From: Carallia brachiata
Lineage: Eukaryota; Streptophyta; Magnoliopsida; Malpighiales; Rhizophoraceae
Reading direction: 5' to 3'
Assembly (NCBI GenBank): GCA_021464245.1
Contig: JADCRB010000045.1
Coordinates: 768,468 to 832,467 of the forward strand
Length of the DNA: 64,000 bases
Positions 47,448-60,854 of this stretch are shown piece after piece; within the stretch, counting starts at the first letter, position 1, and the number at the start of each line of letters is the position of its first letter. Both the position numbers and the translations under genes were made by a program. Below the pieces are notes generated by a model. That model was not told the origin of the DNA. It made no database searches and saw only the letters and a list, made by a program, of their open reading frames with translations.

Positions 47448-50400
47448 TAAGTGAAGTCGGATTGGATTCAAAATTATCCCGAAGGTACATTGTGTTTACC
47501 ATATGGTTGCCCATGGCTAAGGATACAAAATAGACCAATATGAAATACACAGAATTTTTGTTTGGAAAAAAAAAAAAAAAACTTAAATTGGACGATGCTG
47601 GTTCTGTAGTATCATTTTCATCTGCAAAGACGCCATGAAGCAAAGTTTTTGACCAATGACCAATCTTTAATTATAGCATGGAAGTCTACATTAGTAAAAA
47701 ATTCAGACCTTCTGATTTCTTGGAAAACAATTACTTTGAGGGATATTGAACACGCCTTTGCACACGGGGACAATTCTTAGTCCCTACCAAAATCTAATTG
47801 ACAATTTTTATGTATTGTCGACATGCCACTTATTGGACGTCTAGTATAATAATTAAAGCAAGTGGTTACGTCAAAAAAAAAAAAATAAATAAAGCAAGTG
47901 GTACGCTAGTGTCGGACATATTGTTCCCATCCCATGCATAATTGCATAAATTGAATGCTAATTTTTTTTTTAAATAAATGAGAAAGCAAAGCAATACTCA
48001 ACTTTATCCTCTGAGAGCATTGCGCCTGGCCTAAGCATAGCTGAATCTTTTATTGGTTACAGTGAGCTCAAAGATAGGATTAGTTGTGTAAGTTTAATAT
48101 CACCGTACATTTTTAATTATATTTAAATTCAGATTTTACAATCAATGTGTTCGACGTATTACCGTATATTAAAATTATTTTAAAATTGTATTTAACCGCC
48201 TTTGAGATGAGAATTCTCGCAATATACAATTATACCAAATAGTAAACAATATCCTTATTGAAGCTTTCCTATTGATTGCCAAAAAAACGAACATTTACAA
48301 TTTTCATGTTCCTAGAATCCATACTTTTCCAAATCCTCGTCACTGTTTGCTTCACATTTCAATAACCCGGTTCAAATGTCATAAGCACGTTCAAAGTGAC
48401 ATTGTAATTGAAAATTCTAGTAGTTGGATAATTAAATAGGGTTTGGCATTAGACATTAATCTCGTGGTGTTAATTAATTACACAAAAGGTTTCGCAACCC
48501 GTGACCCATAAGCAGTAATTCCTCCCAAATACAAACAAATGGTCAAGGAAAACGGACAAAATTCCATTAAAAAAAAAAGATAGAAAAAGGACAATAAAAT
48601 GCGAGGAGAGAGCTTTAAACACGGTAGGCCAACCACCCAAATGCGAGAATGTGACATGAATATTAATACCCAGCTACTTACAATACAAAAATGAAACCAT
48701 TGAAAGATAAGACTCTCATCCCAAAAGAAATATTTAAAATTTAAAATTTATTTTAGATATATTAAATTTTAATATTAAAAATAAAGTGTAATATTTTCTT
48801 AAAATTTAATTATTTTTGTTGTATATTCTATCATTTAATAATTTTTTTGATGAATTTAATATGAAAATATTATTATTGTTGTTATTATTTTAACATGTAT
48901 AAAATAATTTAATAAATTATATATTTATTTATTATTATTTTTTTAACGATAGCAAAAAGTCAAAATCGGTGTTTGGTCAAGAAAAATGGGTGTCACTGCA
49001 GCGCGTACATGTTACTGCATAAATAGCGCGCCTGTGCCGGACAAGACAGTTGGACCTAAAACAAGCCTTTTTCTCTCCCCTTTACGACGACAGACAGCAC
49101 GAAATCCATTCCTGGGAGCATGATCCTGACGCGTGTTACTTAGCGCGTCCACTTTCAACCCCAAACTACCAGACAGGTGGCATCTAGAACTGGCTGCTCA
49201 GCTAAGTGGGCCCCCACTTGATTAGACAGCACTCCACTTAACCTTAATGTTCCCCAAAATATCGTATCGCGATATTTTGAATATTTTTATCGTGTCAAAG
49301 AGAAAAGTGACAGAGAACCTAACGGTCCTGACAAGGATAAAATGGCATCCGCGGAAATATTGGGGTTGGCCCCAAAAAAGGTGTTTATCTCCATCACTTT
49401 CAAAGACTATTTTTAATCAGAAACGAAAAATATTTTCGTAATTTTTTCATAAAAATATTTTCTTCTTTACAAATTTTTATTTTGCAATCATTATAGATAT
49501 CTTTAACAGAAGTCAAATTTTCTTATCCTACAATATGATTCAATTAATTAAAATTTTAAATTTATTTAAATTAATTAAATTAAGTAGTAAAGTCAAATTT
49601 CTCGTTACGACTTAACACAAAAAATATTACAACTAATCAATTACTTTACATTTTTTATAGACACCCCCTTGCAATGTTCTTTAACGATACAGTAGAACTC
49701 TACTTCTGCAATCTTATTTTTTCACATCACAAAATTTCTTATCCGGTGGAAAAATGTGCTTTCCTAGAATGGTGGAAAGTTTCCTTCACCAAAAGTGAAT
49801 ACCATTATCAACATTTTATTAATTTTGGAGAAAATTAAGAATAAAAAATTGGATCAATATATTTATCTATATGAAGACGTCCTCAACTCATATTTCTTTA
49901 TTTTATTCTGAATTTAAAATTGAGGAATATTTTAAAAATTTTTTAGATTGAGGAAAAAACAAGATGTCGTCGCAAAAAATTATTCAGGTCAATAATGCAC
50001 TTGTACTGCATATAATAGCAAAAATTAGAATTGTCTCACTGTATCAATTCTTGTACGTCAAGAAACCAAAATTATTGTCTTTCCCGTGTCTTTTTTTTTT
50101 TGGACCGTGTCTTTCACGTGTCTATCTCAACTACTACTTGTTTGCCAAATGTCTATTAAAGTATAAGATATATACCATGTTACTATAAATTGGTGAAATA
50201 ATTAAATAACAGAATGGTTTTTGTAATCATAATTGTTTTGATTAGGTATAATAATAGATGTCTTTAAAATTGTTCAGATAAAAATTAGGTAATAATATTT
50301 AGCAAGTAACATAAAAACAACGAAAAAAATGGATCACTAGTATTTACTTGATTTTATAAATAAATAAATATTTTTAGATAAATAAACAAAATTAAATATT

Positions 50401-51170
50401 AAAAAATCTACTTGAAAATATTTAAAATAAATAAAATTAAATAAATAAATTAAATATTAAAAATATCTAATTTTTTTTGTTGCTTTCTGCATGTGTTGTT
50501 ATGCAATGTTGCCTAATTTTTGTGTTAATAAATAAAAAAGTAAAGTGACGTCTCAAAATCTCTTAAGAGAATATTGAAATTTTGTATAGAAAAAGGCGCA
50601 GTAAGAGACTAAATAATTTTTGACATAACTCATGCTAAATAATGAATTATTGATATAACTCTATTATTTAATTTTTGTGGGATTCAAACTATCAAATTTG
50701 CGGCGCTCTAATTTTTGTATTTAAGATTTGAGTTTCAGTCTACGTAAATTAAAAATAATATTTTTTGACATCTAGTAATAAAATTGTGCGTGTAAGTGCT
50801 AGTTTATGACTACATCAAGATCAGTTTAAGAGAATCACATTTGTATTTAATAGTATTTAAATAATAAATATTTATCTTAATTTATAAATTCAGTAATTCA
50901 CGTGCTGGTGATATATGATTTTTTCTTGTTAAAAATTTTTTATATTAAGGAAGCCCTACCTTAATTCGGGAGAAGTTGAGGCGGCGATAAAAAGCCACAA
51001 AGCGCATGAGTCTTTTGACGAGAGGGAAAAAACGAAAGCGACAGTACCATAGCATGGGGGGACCGACTGGACTTGTGGAGCGAATATTCATCATATTTGA
51101 ATTCGTGGTTTCGAATCCGCAACACCCATTCAGCACATCACGCAAAGATACGCTGATAAGCAGATGGATC

Positions 51171-51560
51171 AGTCATGCAACTTATTGGATAATCCGAAGT
51201 ACGTATCACTGATAGGGCCAGTAGAAAAGGAAGGACCCCCTCTGTACAACGCATCGAAGATAGCGAGACCAAGTCCTTTCTTTCATTCTCTTTCTCTCTC
51301 TTCTTTATCGTCTTTCTCTCTCCTCACCGCAGCCTCTGAAACCCTAGAAGAAGTCACCGGTTTTCGAGCAGAGTTCGGCCGCGCTAACCTCGAAATCAGG
51401 CGAATTCGAGCTCGGATTCGGGGCGGAGCAGCTCTGATTTGAGCTTTGGTTTTGCGCGGTTGCTCCGCCGTGGAGATCTGGAAGCTCGCCGCGCGTGCTT
51501 CCTCTTTCCGGTCGTTTCCTTTCGTGGATCGGTTGGTTTTAGGACAGAATAGTTCAAGAA
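51171..51560 (+). promoter_or_regulatory. Leader region of the TOPLESS-related gene
   Basis: CT-rich stretch at 51276-51320, then a telo-box (AAACCCTAG, about 51338) and a GC-richer segment up to the ATG. This looks like a TATA-less housekeeping-type core promoter and 5' untranslated region. Confidence 0.5.
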
Positions 51561-54500
51561 ATGTCGTCTTTGAGCAGAGAATTGGTGTTTCTCATACTTC
51601 AATTCCTTGAAGAAGAGAAATTCAAGGAGTCTGTCCATAAGTAAGCCTCTGTCCTTTTGGTTTTGTTATATTTCTGTCTGTTTTTATGTTCATGTGTTTG
51701 CGTAAGAATGTTTATGCTTTGTTTTTTTTTTTAATTTTAATTTTTTTTCAGAACTTTGTACAATTAGGTGCATGTGTTTCTTGGATTTTGAAATGATTGA
51801 GTTCTGTTTGGTCCGTTTGGGAAGCGGTTTTGGTTGTTTGTGGAAGTTGAAATCTGCATATCATGAGAATTTACTGGATATAATTGTCTGAGCTCCGGAG
51901 TTTGAAAATATGACTTGAATAAAGATGGTTGCATTTTAGATGTAGCTGGTTTGTGGTGGGGTTTTGTTTTTGTCGTTTGTGTGTTATTTCGGAGGCATAG
52001 TAAGATATATATATATATATATATTTAATTTTTTATTTTTTTTTTCTTTTCTTTTAAACTCTGCTGATAAACAAAATGGAAGTGGATTTTGTTGGCTGAT
52101 TTGTTTAGTTAATTTTTTAAAATGTGATAAGTTCAATCGAAGTTTTTGAAGATGCTAAAATGGCGCTAATCGAGGGAGACTTCAAGTACTCAATAATAAA
52201 TAAGGGAGAAATCAGGTACCCAATCAGATAGATGCTCCTTAACCGAAAAGGGTATAAAACCGTCTTGAGTGGTTGAATTCTGCTGGGCTGAGTGGAGGCT
52301 TCTCTTTTTTATTAGGTTTAGATCATTAGAAGTGTAAGATTGAAATATGTGTGTTACCGATTACTTGTAATGACATGATGACATTTGCTTAAGTGAAAAT
52401 TTTGTTTTTATCAGGCTTGAGAAAGAATCAGGATTTTTCTTCAATATGAAGTACTTTGAGGAGAAAGTTCAGGCTGGAGAGTGGGAAGAAGTTGAAAAGT
52501 ACTTGTCTGGATTCACCAAAGTTGATGACAATAGATACTCCATGAAGATTTTCTTCGAAATCAGAAAGCAGAAGTATCTTGAAGCACTCGATCGGTACAG
52601 CCAATTTGGAATTACTTGTACTACACTTATACCTTGTTATTGTCCCCGATACAGAAAATTAAATTTTGTCGTCTTGTTAATCATTCAGGCAGGACAAGGC
52701 GAAGGCTGTTGAAATTTTAGTGGAAGATTTGAAAGTATTCGCTACATTTAATGAAGAGTTGTACAAAGAAATCACTCAGCTTTTAACTCTTGGAAATTTT
52801 AGGTAATTTTCCTTCATAGTAGAAGCTATACATAAAATCTGGCATCTGACAACATAGTTTCCTTGTTGTAAATAGAATAGCTATGAATTGTGGCAAAAGC
52901 TAAAGATTGAAATGTAATTCTTTGGTTTACAAAAGGGAAAGTCAACCAAGTTAATTTCACCAATTCGATTAGTCAAGTGAAATGTATTTTTGCAAAAGCC
53001 AGACTGATGGGTCTTTGGGACAGATTTAATTTCAAATATTCTTGCTTTTCAAATCAAGACAATGAAGAAAAATTGTGCCGCATTGAGATTGTATTTATGG
53101 CATTGCTCGTTTCACTTTTCTTAATTAATTAATGGAACCACTAAACACATCAAATTTGATAATAATGATACAATTCTTTCGCTGGTTCTGAATACAGGGA
53201 AAATGAGCAGCTGTCCAAGTATGGTGATACTAAGACAGCTCGTAGCATAATGCTAATAGAGCTAAAAAAGCTTATCGAAGCAAATCCTCTTTTTCGTGAT
53301 AAGCTTGTTTTTCCTTCTCTGAAGTCATCAAGATTGAGGACTCTGATTAACCAAAGGTAATGTCAATTGTTTAATTAATGAATAGCCAATCATGATTTTG
53401 ATTTGATGTTTATGGTTTTGCTGTAAAACTTGGGCTACCTTGTACTTAGCTCATTGTGTTTGCATGGACCCACTGGAGGTTATTTTTCTATTGGATAAAT
53501 TGTTTTCTTAAATTGGCCCAGTCAGTTCTTAATAATGTTCTTTTATGTTAATGCTTTGACCCCTTTTCTACTTTGGTAATTAGTTTTGCCTTTGACTACT
53601 TGGCCTTTGCAGTTTGAACTGGCAGCACCAGTTATGCAAGAACCCCAGGTCAAACCCAGACATCAAAACTTTATTCACAGACCATACTTGTACACCTCCT
53701 AATGGTCCTCTTGCTCCTGCACCTGTCAATCTTCCTGTGGCTGCTGTTGCGAAGCCTGCTGCTTATACATCTCTTGGTGCTCATGGTGTATGTTTTTTTA
53801 TGCCTAGATTTTCTAGCTAAGTGGGGTTCTGATTTTGTGAATTTTGTTTGCTGAATTCTATGGTTTCAATTTTTATTATAGCCATTTCCCCCGGCTGCGG
53901 CAGCTGCTAATGCTGCTGGTGCTTTAGCTGGTTGGATGGTAAATGCTTCTGGTTCCTCATCTGTTCAGACGGCTGTTGTTACTGCATCTCCTCTACCTGG
54001 TACAGCAAATCAAGGTTAGTATCATACTAGAGGTTGCAGCTTAGCAAGTGAGCTGGGGAATATAGTTATGATAGATGCTGATCAGCTGAAACAATAGAAC
54101 CTCCCCCATAAGTTGTCCTGCTAGCTACATTTTGTCAAACAATGCCCAAGAAACTCATATTAACTTAACAGCTAACGCTAGTAGATGGTGAAGACCATGG
54201 ACATTATAAGCTGGTTCAAATTTTGTACTTTATCGGTATATTCTTAACACATCTTTCTTTCAATTTTTTGGATAACAATGGGTATGTCATTCATTTATCT
54301 AGTTTCAGTCCTGAAACGTCCAAGGACACCACCAATAGCACCAGCCATGGTTGATTATCAAGGTCCAGACCATGAACAGCTGATGAAACGTCTGCGACCT
54401 GCTCAATCTGTTGAGGAGGTAATTTTCGATAATCTATTGCGATTAGTGTTAGTTGAGAGTAACTAACTATGCCTTTTGTATTGAGCTTTTTGACTATTCT

Positions 54501-57500
54501 AAGATTTGCTTGTCTGTTTTATAATTCATATTTAATATTGGGTAGGATTCCTGGCCTTTATTTTTCAGGTTACATATCCAGGCTCTCGGCAGCAAGTGTC
54601 TTGGTCTCTTGATGACCTGCCACGGACAGTTGCTTTGAGTCTGCATCAAGGTTCAATGGTCATGAGCGTGGATTTTCATCCTTCTCACCATACATTACTT
54701 CTTGGTATGATGCTTATTTCCTTTTCATGACTGTAATTTTTGTGGTATTATTTTGAGGCTGATATTGGAATACATCATCTTGTCTGTCTCACCTTCCTAT
54801 TGTTGGCCTTGCTCCCAGTCTAACATTCAGTGTATGAGCAGTTGGTTCTGCTAATGGTGAGGTTACACTATGGGAACTTGGACTGCGAGAGAGGTTGGTT
54901 TCAAAGCCCTTCAAGATTTGGGATATGCCAACTTGTTCATTACAATTTCAGGTTGGATGACTTTATAGATATGTTTCCATACATTTTGCAACGTACTTTG
55001 TGTTTTTGTGCTTCCACTTTGTTTGTTTGGCCTTGCCATAACATTAAACGAATACCAAAAGAATGCTTCAGTATACCCCAAATATGGTAGATATGCCGTT
55101 TCTCTCTGTATACCTTTATAGTGACCCTTAAGTATTTGAAATAAGTGACCTTGTGAGGTTTCATGCCTGAAAATTTGTTGCAGGCTTCCTATGTCAAAGA
55201 TGCTCCAATTTCTGTCAGCCGTGTCACTTGGAGTCCCGACGGAACTTTTGTGGGTATGTTCCAATTATCAAATATTTTGCACCTGAATGCCTCCTTTTTT
55301 AGTAACTTATTATTCTTGCTATTGCAGGGGCTGCATTTAATAAACATTTGATTCACTTGTATAATTACACTGGATCAAATGACCTACGCCAGCAGTTAGA
55401 GGTAATTCATTGTCTTTCTGCATGCCTGGTTTGGCAAAATATGCAGCTGTAGCATTAAATTGCCTTTCTTTGTCATCACAGATTGATGCCCACATTGGAG
55501 GTGTTAACGACTTGGCTTTTGCTCACCCAAGCAAGCAACTGTGTGTTGTTACTTGTGGAGATGATAAGTTAATAAAGGTGGGAGATAAGTTGTTGTGAGA
55601 GATTTATTTTAATTGGACATAATGTAGTCTAACAAAAGAATTGGGACAGGTGTGGGATTTAAATGGACGGAAGCTGTTTAACTTTGAAGGTCATGAGGCG
55701 CCGGTTTACTCAATCTGTCCTCACCACAAAGAGAATATCCAGGTATCTCAGAGGAAGAAAAGCAATATTTGTTGTTAATTTATGCTTTTTTTTTCCTGAT
55801 TAGGCAGAAAAGATGTCAATCTAACGTTAAAACTAATTAGTAATTTAACTTCAAACCTGCATATTTGTTCGGTATTTTTGTCTATTAGCATTCAAGTTTC
55901 TGTACCAACAATTTTTTTTTTTTTTTAATCCTGCATTGACGTTTGCTTTGGAATGCTGAAGTTTGATGAGCATTATAATGTATTTTTCAACTCATCTCTA
56001 GCTGTATTATGTGTCGTTTGTTGCACCTGAATTGCCTTCTGAGTCAACACCCTGCAGATCCACACAAACTGATCCATATTGTTAACCTAATCATTGCCAC
56101 ATGAATGATCAAAGGATGTTGAGAACTATTCTATAAATTTGTTTAACTTGGATCTTAAAAATCTTGGTACTTTTTTGGTGGCTACATAAACGTCACAGTT
56201 ATAAACAACTTCTTGATCACTAACCATCACTCTTTATGACCACCATATGACATTTTTCCTGTCCACACTTCCTCAACTAACTGCATGGCCGCTTTTCATT
56301 TGCCAGCACAAAGATTATGAATGCTTATATAGTTAAGATCAACTTTTTCAACTTTACTACGCACCAAAGTTATCCCAGCATAGCCAAAGTGCTCAGATGG
56401 TTGCTCTTAGCAGAGTGGTGGGCAACTAGAATATTTGTCCTACTTTTCTGATTTGCTGTTCGTCACCAAGACCAAAAATTGTTGATCATATGCTACCACT
56501 GTGCACTGCCAGTTTTTAGTGACAAAGTTCTGTGCTTATCCAGCTCCAACCATTGTTCAAATCTTGTATGTTGCGATGCCGCAGTCTATTATACCTTTCT
56601 TTCTTGTGTGGGTACTGGCTACTTATTGATTATTTTTGAATCGCACTCCAATTCTGTGAGAAATCACTTGAACGCATTATACTGGGGGAGGCTTTTTCGG
56701 TTGACAATAACTGTGCCAGTTGTGACTTCTCAGTTCATATTCTCAACTGCCATTGATGGCAAAATAAAGGCTTGGCTATATGACAATATGGGATCTAGAG
56801 TTGACTATGATGCCCCAGGCCGGTGTTGTACGACGATGCTTTACAGTGCTGATGGTAGTAGGTGAGATCATTGTTCTTGAACATGATTGTAGAAAGAGTG
56901 TAGCTTCATTTTTTTTTTATTTTTTATTTCTCCGTGTCATCAACCTGCATTTGTTTTTAAAGTCTTTAATGAACTCTTTTATTTTCATTGCAATGAATTT
57001 TCATAGTTTGTGCTTTGTGGCTTCTTTGGTTAGGTTGTTCTCCTGTGGGACAAGTAAAGAAGGAGACTCGTTCCTAGTTGAATGGAATGAAAGTGAAGGA
57101 GCAATAAAGAGGCATTATTCTGGCTTTCGAAAGAGATCAACTGCTGGTGTTGTCCAATTTGACACCACGCAAAACCACTTTTTGGCTGCAGGTGAAGATA
57201 GTCAGATAAAATTTTGGGATATGGATAGCATCAATGTACTCACTAGCACAGAAGCTGATGGTGGATTACCAGTGAGTAATAAGATTAGGTTTTTTTTCAT
57301 TTTTTTTGTTGGATGGTTGCCTTCTATACCGAGTGTTTAATCATCCTATTTGCTCAGAGTCTTCCTCGCCTGAGATTCGACAAGGAAGGGAATCTTCTTG
57401 CTGTTACTACTGCAGACAATGGATTCAAGATACTTGCAAATGCTGCTGGTCTGAGATCACTGAGAACAGTTGAAACTCCCTCTTATGAAGTGTTTAAATC

Positions 57501-60500
57501 CCCTATTGAATCTCCTGCTATCAAGGTCACAGTAATTTTCTCTAGACACCTGACCATTTCTTAAAAGACATCTACATCTCAAGAACTATAGACATCTTTC
57601 TGTCCACTGATCAGGTTCCTGGCCTTCTGGTGTTCAAGTGTTAGTCCAGTCAGTTGTAAAGTGGAAAGGAGCTCTCCTGTTAGGCCATCTGCAATTCTTG
57701 TACGTCTGCCATATCATTTTCACTCTGATTTTTGAACTCCATTTTTCTGGCTGTGAAGTAAGTTGGTGGCAGGCTTGCATCAATGATTTCCTCTTTTGAC
57801 ATCTGTGTTATGTATTGAAAGAAGGCTCCTGTGCTTGTTCATAGTTTGAAGCATATTGGAAATAATTTCTTCATTTGTTTCTACTATATCAGAACATTTT
57901 ATGATTCAGTCATAGTGTGTCCTTGCTTGAGATTCTGCCCATTTAATGCTATCAGATTATATCCCCATGCATAAAGTGAACATCTGTGAAATGTGTTAAC
58001 CTTGATATAAAATGTTAATCCTGATGGGATCTTTATTCTCCTCTGGAAATTGTCTTCCATTGCAATTGGTGATTTTGGTTCCTTTGGTGGCAAATTATTG
58101 AGTGCGCTTGTTTGACTTGATTGTTTTAGAATGGAGTTGATCCAATCAATAGAAGCATGGAAAAGCCTAGAACTGCAGATGACGTGATTGATAAATCAAA
58201 ACCCTGGCAGTTGGCTGAAATTGTGGATCCTGGAGAGTGCCGATTAGTTACCTTGCCTGAGAGCACTGATACTTCTAGCAAGGTGGGTGAGGTTAAATTT
58301 CTTCTGATGGCTGTGGTTACTTCATGGTTACTTTGTTCCGACCATTTATTCATTTCCAGGTTGTTAGACTTTTATACACAAATTCCGGTGTCGGTATTTT
58401 GGCACTAGGATCAAACGGTGTTCAGAAATTATGGAAGTGGGCACGTAATGAACATAATCTATCTGGAAAGGTAATATCTTTGTTGTGAATGAGTTCATTG
58501 AATGTTTTGTCTTTGTTTGACCGTTTCTCCAGATTTCTGTATTTTGCATTGATTTTGAATGTGTTTTTGATTTTTGACGTTGGTCAATGTTTTAAAGGCC
58601 ACTGCCAGTGCCATTCCACTGCATTGGCAACCCAACAGTGGTCTTCTTATGACTAATGATGTGTCAGGTGTCAACCTTGAAGAAGCAGTCCCATGCATAG
58701 CACTCTCAAAGAATGATTCATATGTAATGTCAGCCACTGGTGGAAAGGTTTCACTTTTTAATATGATGACATTCAAGGTATGTCTGCACATGCATGCATT
58801 GAAGTATGGTTAAATGCATGATGGAAATGTAGTTAGTTGTTTCCAGTATGCTCATTATTCTGGGTCTGCAGGTAATGACAACATTCATGTCGCCTCCCCC
58901 TGCTTCCACCTTCTTGGCATTCCACCCCCAGGATAACAACATCATAGCCATTGGAACGGAGGATTCAACTATCCACATATATAATGTTAGAGTGGATGAG
59001 GTGATTACTTGCTCAAAGTTCATATTCAATTTTTTTTTTCCCAATATTCATCTCCATTTCCACAGCAGGTCCCAATGTTTCTGCTTTGCTTTTTTAGGTG
59101 AAATCAAAATTGAAGGGCCACCAGAAGCGAATAACCGGCTTAGCCTTTTCCACCAATCTTAATATTTTGGTTTCATCAGGTGCTGATGCTCAGGTAACTG
59201 AAGTTCATGCACTTATCTGATGAATCTAGTCTAGATGCAAAACGATTAGGTAAAACTGTCACATGTTGGTTTATTTTTCACTCTGTTCCTTGTTTATGTT
59301 GCAAATGGTTCAGGTGACATTTAAACATCTGTGTTACCTTTTCCCTCCCAGTGTCCAACCTTTTGGTTCTCTTTCTGGCTTCTTCAAAAATTCATGATGT
59401 AGTTATATGTCCCCACAGACTTGGCTCTTGAAAGAGAGAACTTGAAGGTTTGCCCTTCGGCAATCTGCCTGAAGTTGTAGCTCTCAAGTTTCAAGTCTTC
59501 GCGCTTGTTACCATGATCCTAGGACTTTTACCACTGCACCAAGCCCCATATGAAGCGATGCTTTAGGTTTCCAAGTCCTGCATTGGGAGCTGGTGTTGAG
59601 TCTAATGAACCAGGGAGGATAAGTTTGGTCATGTTCATAGATACTGGCATGGTGGTCTAATAGAGAAAGTGGGAGAGTTCTGTTCTTTCCTTTTTTCCTT
59701 AGGTTTTTTCCGTGACCAGGTAGGGGTAATAGATAGATGAAGGATGAATGCTACTGCATTGACAAGTCATCACCAGGGGAACACTGGTCCTTGGACCTTA
59801 GAAATCATGAATAAGCATTAAACATTTTGAGCGTGCTATAATAACGTGTTTCCAACAATTTGTACTTTAGGGTTCATCTTGGGTGTGTTGCTGCCTGCCT
59901 ATCAAGTCTGTTTTTACTATCTGCACAAGTCCGTGAACCTTTTACAGCCAAAGGGATTTCTTTCTTGTGATGCCAATTGATCTAGTGACTATTTTTGCAG
60001 CTTTGTGTCTGGAGCATTGATACATGGGAGAAAAGGAAATCTGTTACAATACAAATTCTGGCAGGAAAGGCGCCTACTGGCGACACCAGAGTACAGTTCC
60101 ACTTAGATCAAACCCGGTTGCTGGTGGTTCATGAAACCCAGTTAGCAGTTTATGATGCATCAAAGATGGAGCGTATCCGGCAGGTATGAGAAAGATAAAG
60201 ATGTGACATTTGTATTTCTCTCATCTTTTCATGCTGATTGCGAACTTTTTGTGCATTTTTTCTTGTCCAGTGGTTACCACAAGATGCATTGCCCGCTCCT
60301 ATTTCTTATGCAGCATACTCTTGCAACAGCCAATTAGTCTATGCTACCTTTTGTGATGGCAATATTGGGGTTTTTGATGCCGATAGCCTGAGATTAAGAT
60401 GCCGCATTGCTTCATCAGCATACTTGTCTCAGTCAGTCTTGAATGGGTAGGTGGTCTTTAGTGTGGTGTAAAGATTTTATGTTCGGTTTGTCTCCTTTTC

Positions 60501-60854
60501 CTACCGAAAACCCTTACAGGTTTCATGCCAAACTCTGCAAAAATTTCCCCTTATTAACTCTTTGGCTCTCGAAAGTTGAAAGACTTTGTTGACTTGCCTA
60601 GATCTTCATAATTGTTAATGAGTGCACTGTTTTGCAGAAGCCAACCTGCACACCCACTTGTTGTGGCCGCACATCCATCGGAACCCAACCAGTTTGCTGT
60701 TGGATTTACGAATGGGTCTGTTAAAGTGATGGAACCGACAGAATCAGAGGGGAAGTGGGGATCGACACCTCCGGTCGATAACGGAATACTGAGTGGTAGA
60801 ACGACATCGTCCTCTGCTGCAAGCAACCACACACCAGATCAGCCACAAAGATGA
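51561..60854 (+). CDS. TOPLESS-related transcriptional corepressor (TPR2/TPR3-like)
   Basis: Twenty-five exons: 51561-51640, 52415-52594, 52689-52802, 53198-53356, 53613-53787, 53882-54014, 54303-54418, 54569-54704, 54842-54951, 55184-55253, 55328-55401, 55482-55577, 55650-55742, 56734-56861, 57034-57271, 57358-57525, 57615-57699, 58130-58282, 58360-58470, 58598-58777, 58872-59000, 59098-59193, 60001-60183, 60271-60446, 60638-60854. LisH (MSSLSRELVFLILQFLEEEK), CTLH (EKYLSGFTKVDDNRYSMKIF) and CRA come first, then a Pro-rich linker (LKRPRTPP) and two WD40 propellers to the end (NHTPDQPQR). It binds EAR-motif repressors (Aux/IAA, JAZ/NINJA and others) in the nucleus and recruits histone deacetylases. 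Length about 1,133 residues if the frame is restored. Exon 17 (85 bp, between phase-0 borders) is two bases short, with breaks near 57622 and 57639; skipping it keeps the frame. Exons 1-16 and 18-25 are perfect. Confidence 0.92.

Larger units (their letters stand above)
43765..51170. other. Gene-poor region
   Basis: No gene recognised in 7.4 kb. It contains a 110-bp tandem duplication (45189-45380), a (TA)n repeat (47410-47442) and GTTTGG-rich AT stretches of MITE type near 45685-46050. A repeat-like segment at 47130-47400 has a box B-like word (GAAATTCGAATTTGAG). A GC-richer island at 48990-49230 has no family motif. The frame at 45738-45466 (minus, 90 codons) is unassigned. The first ~100 bp include GGCCCA words that may belong to the TEN1 promoter. 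Confidence 0.5.

Noticed and set aside
51105..51135. tRNA-like T-arm (GGTTTCGAATCC)
   Set aside because: No pairing acceptor stem or anticodon arm at the right distance upstream; probably chance or old SINE debris.
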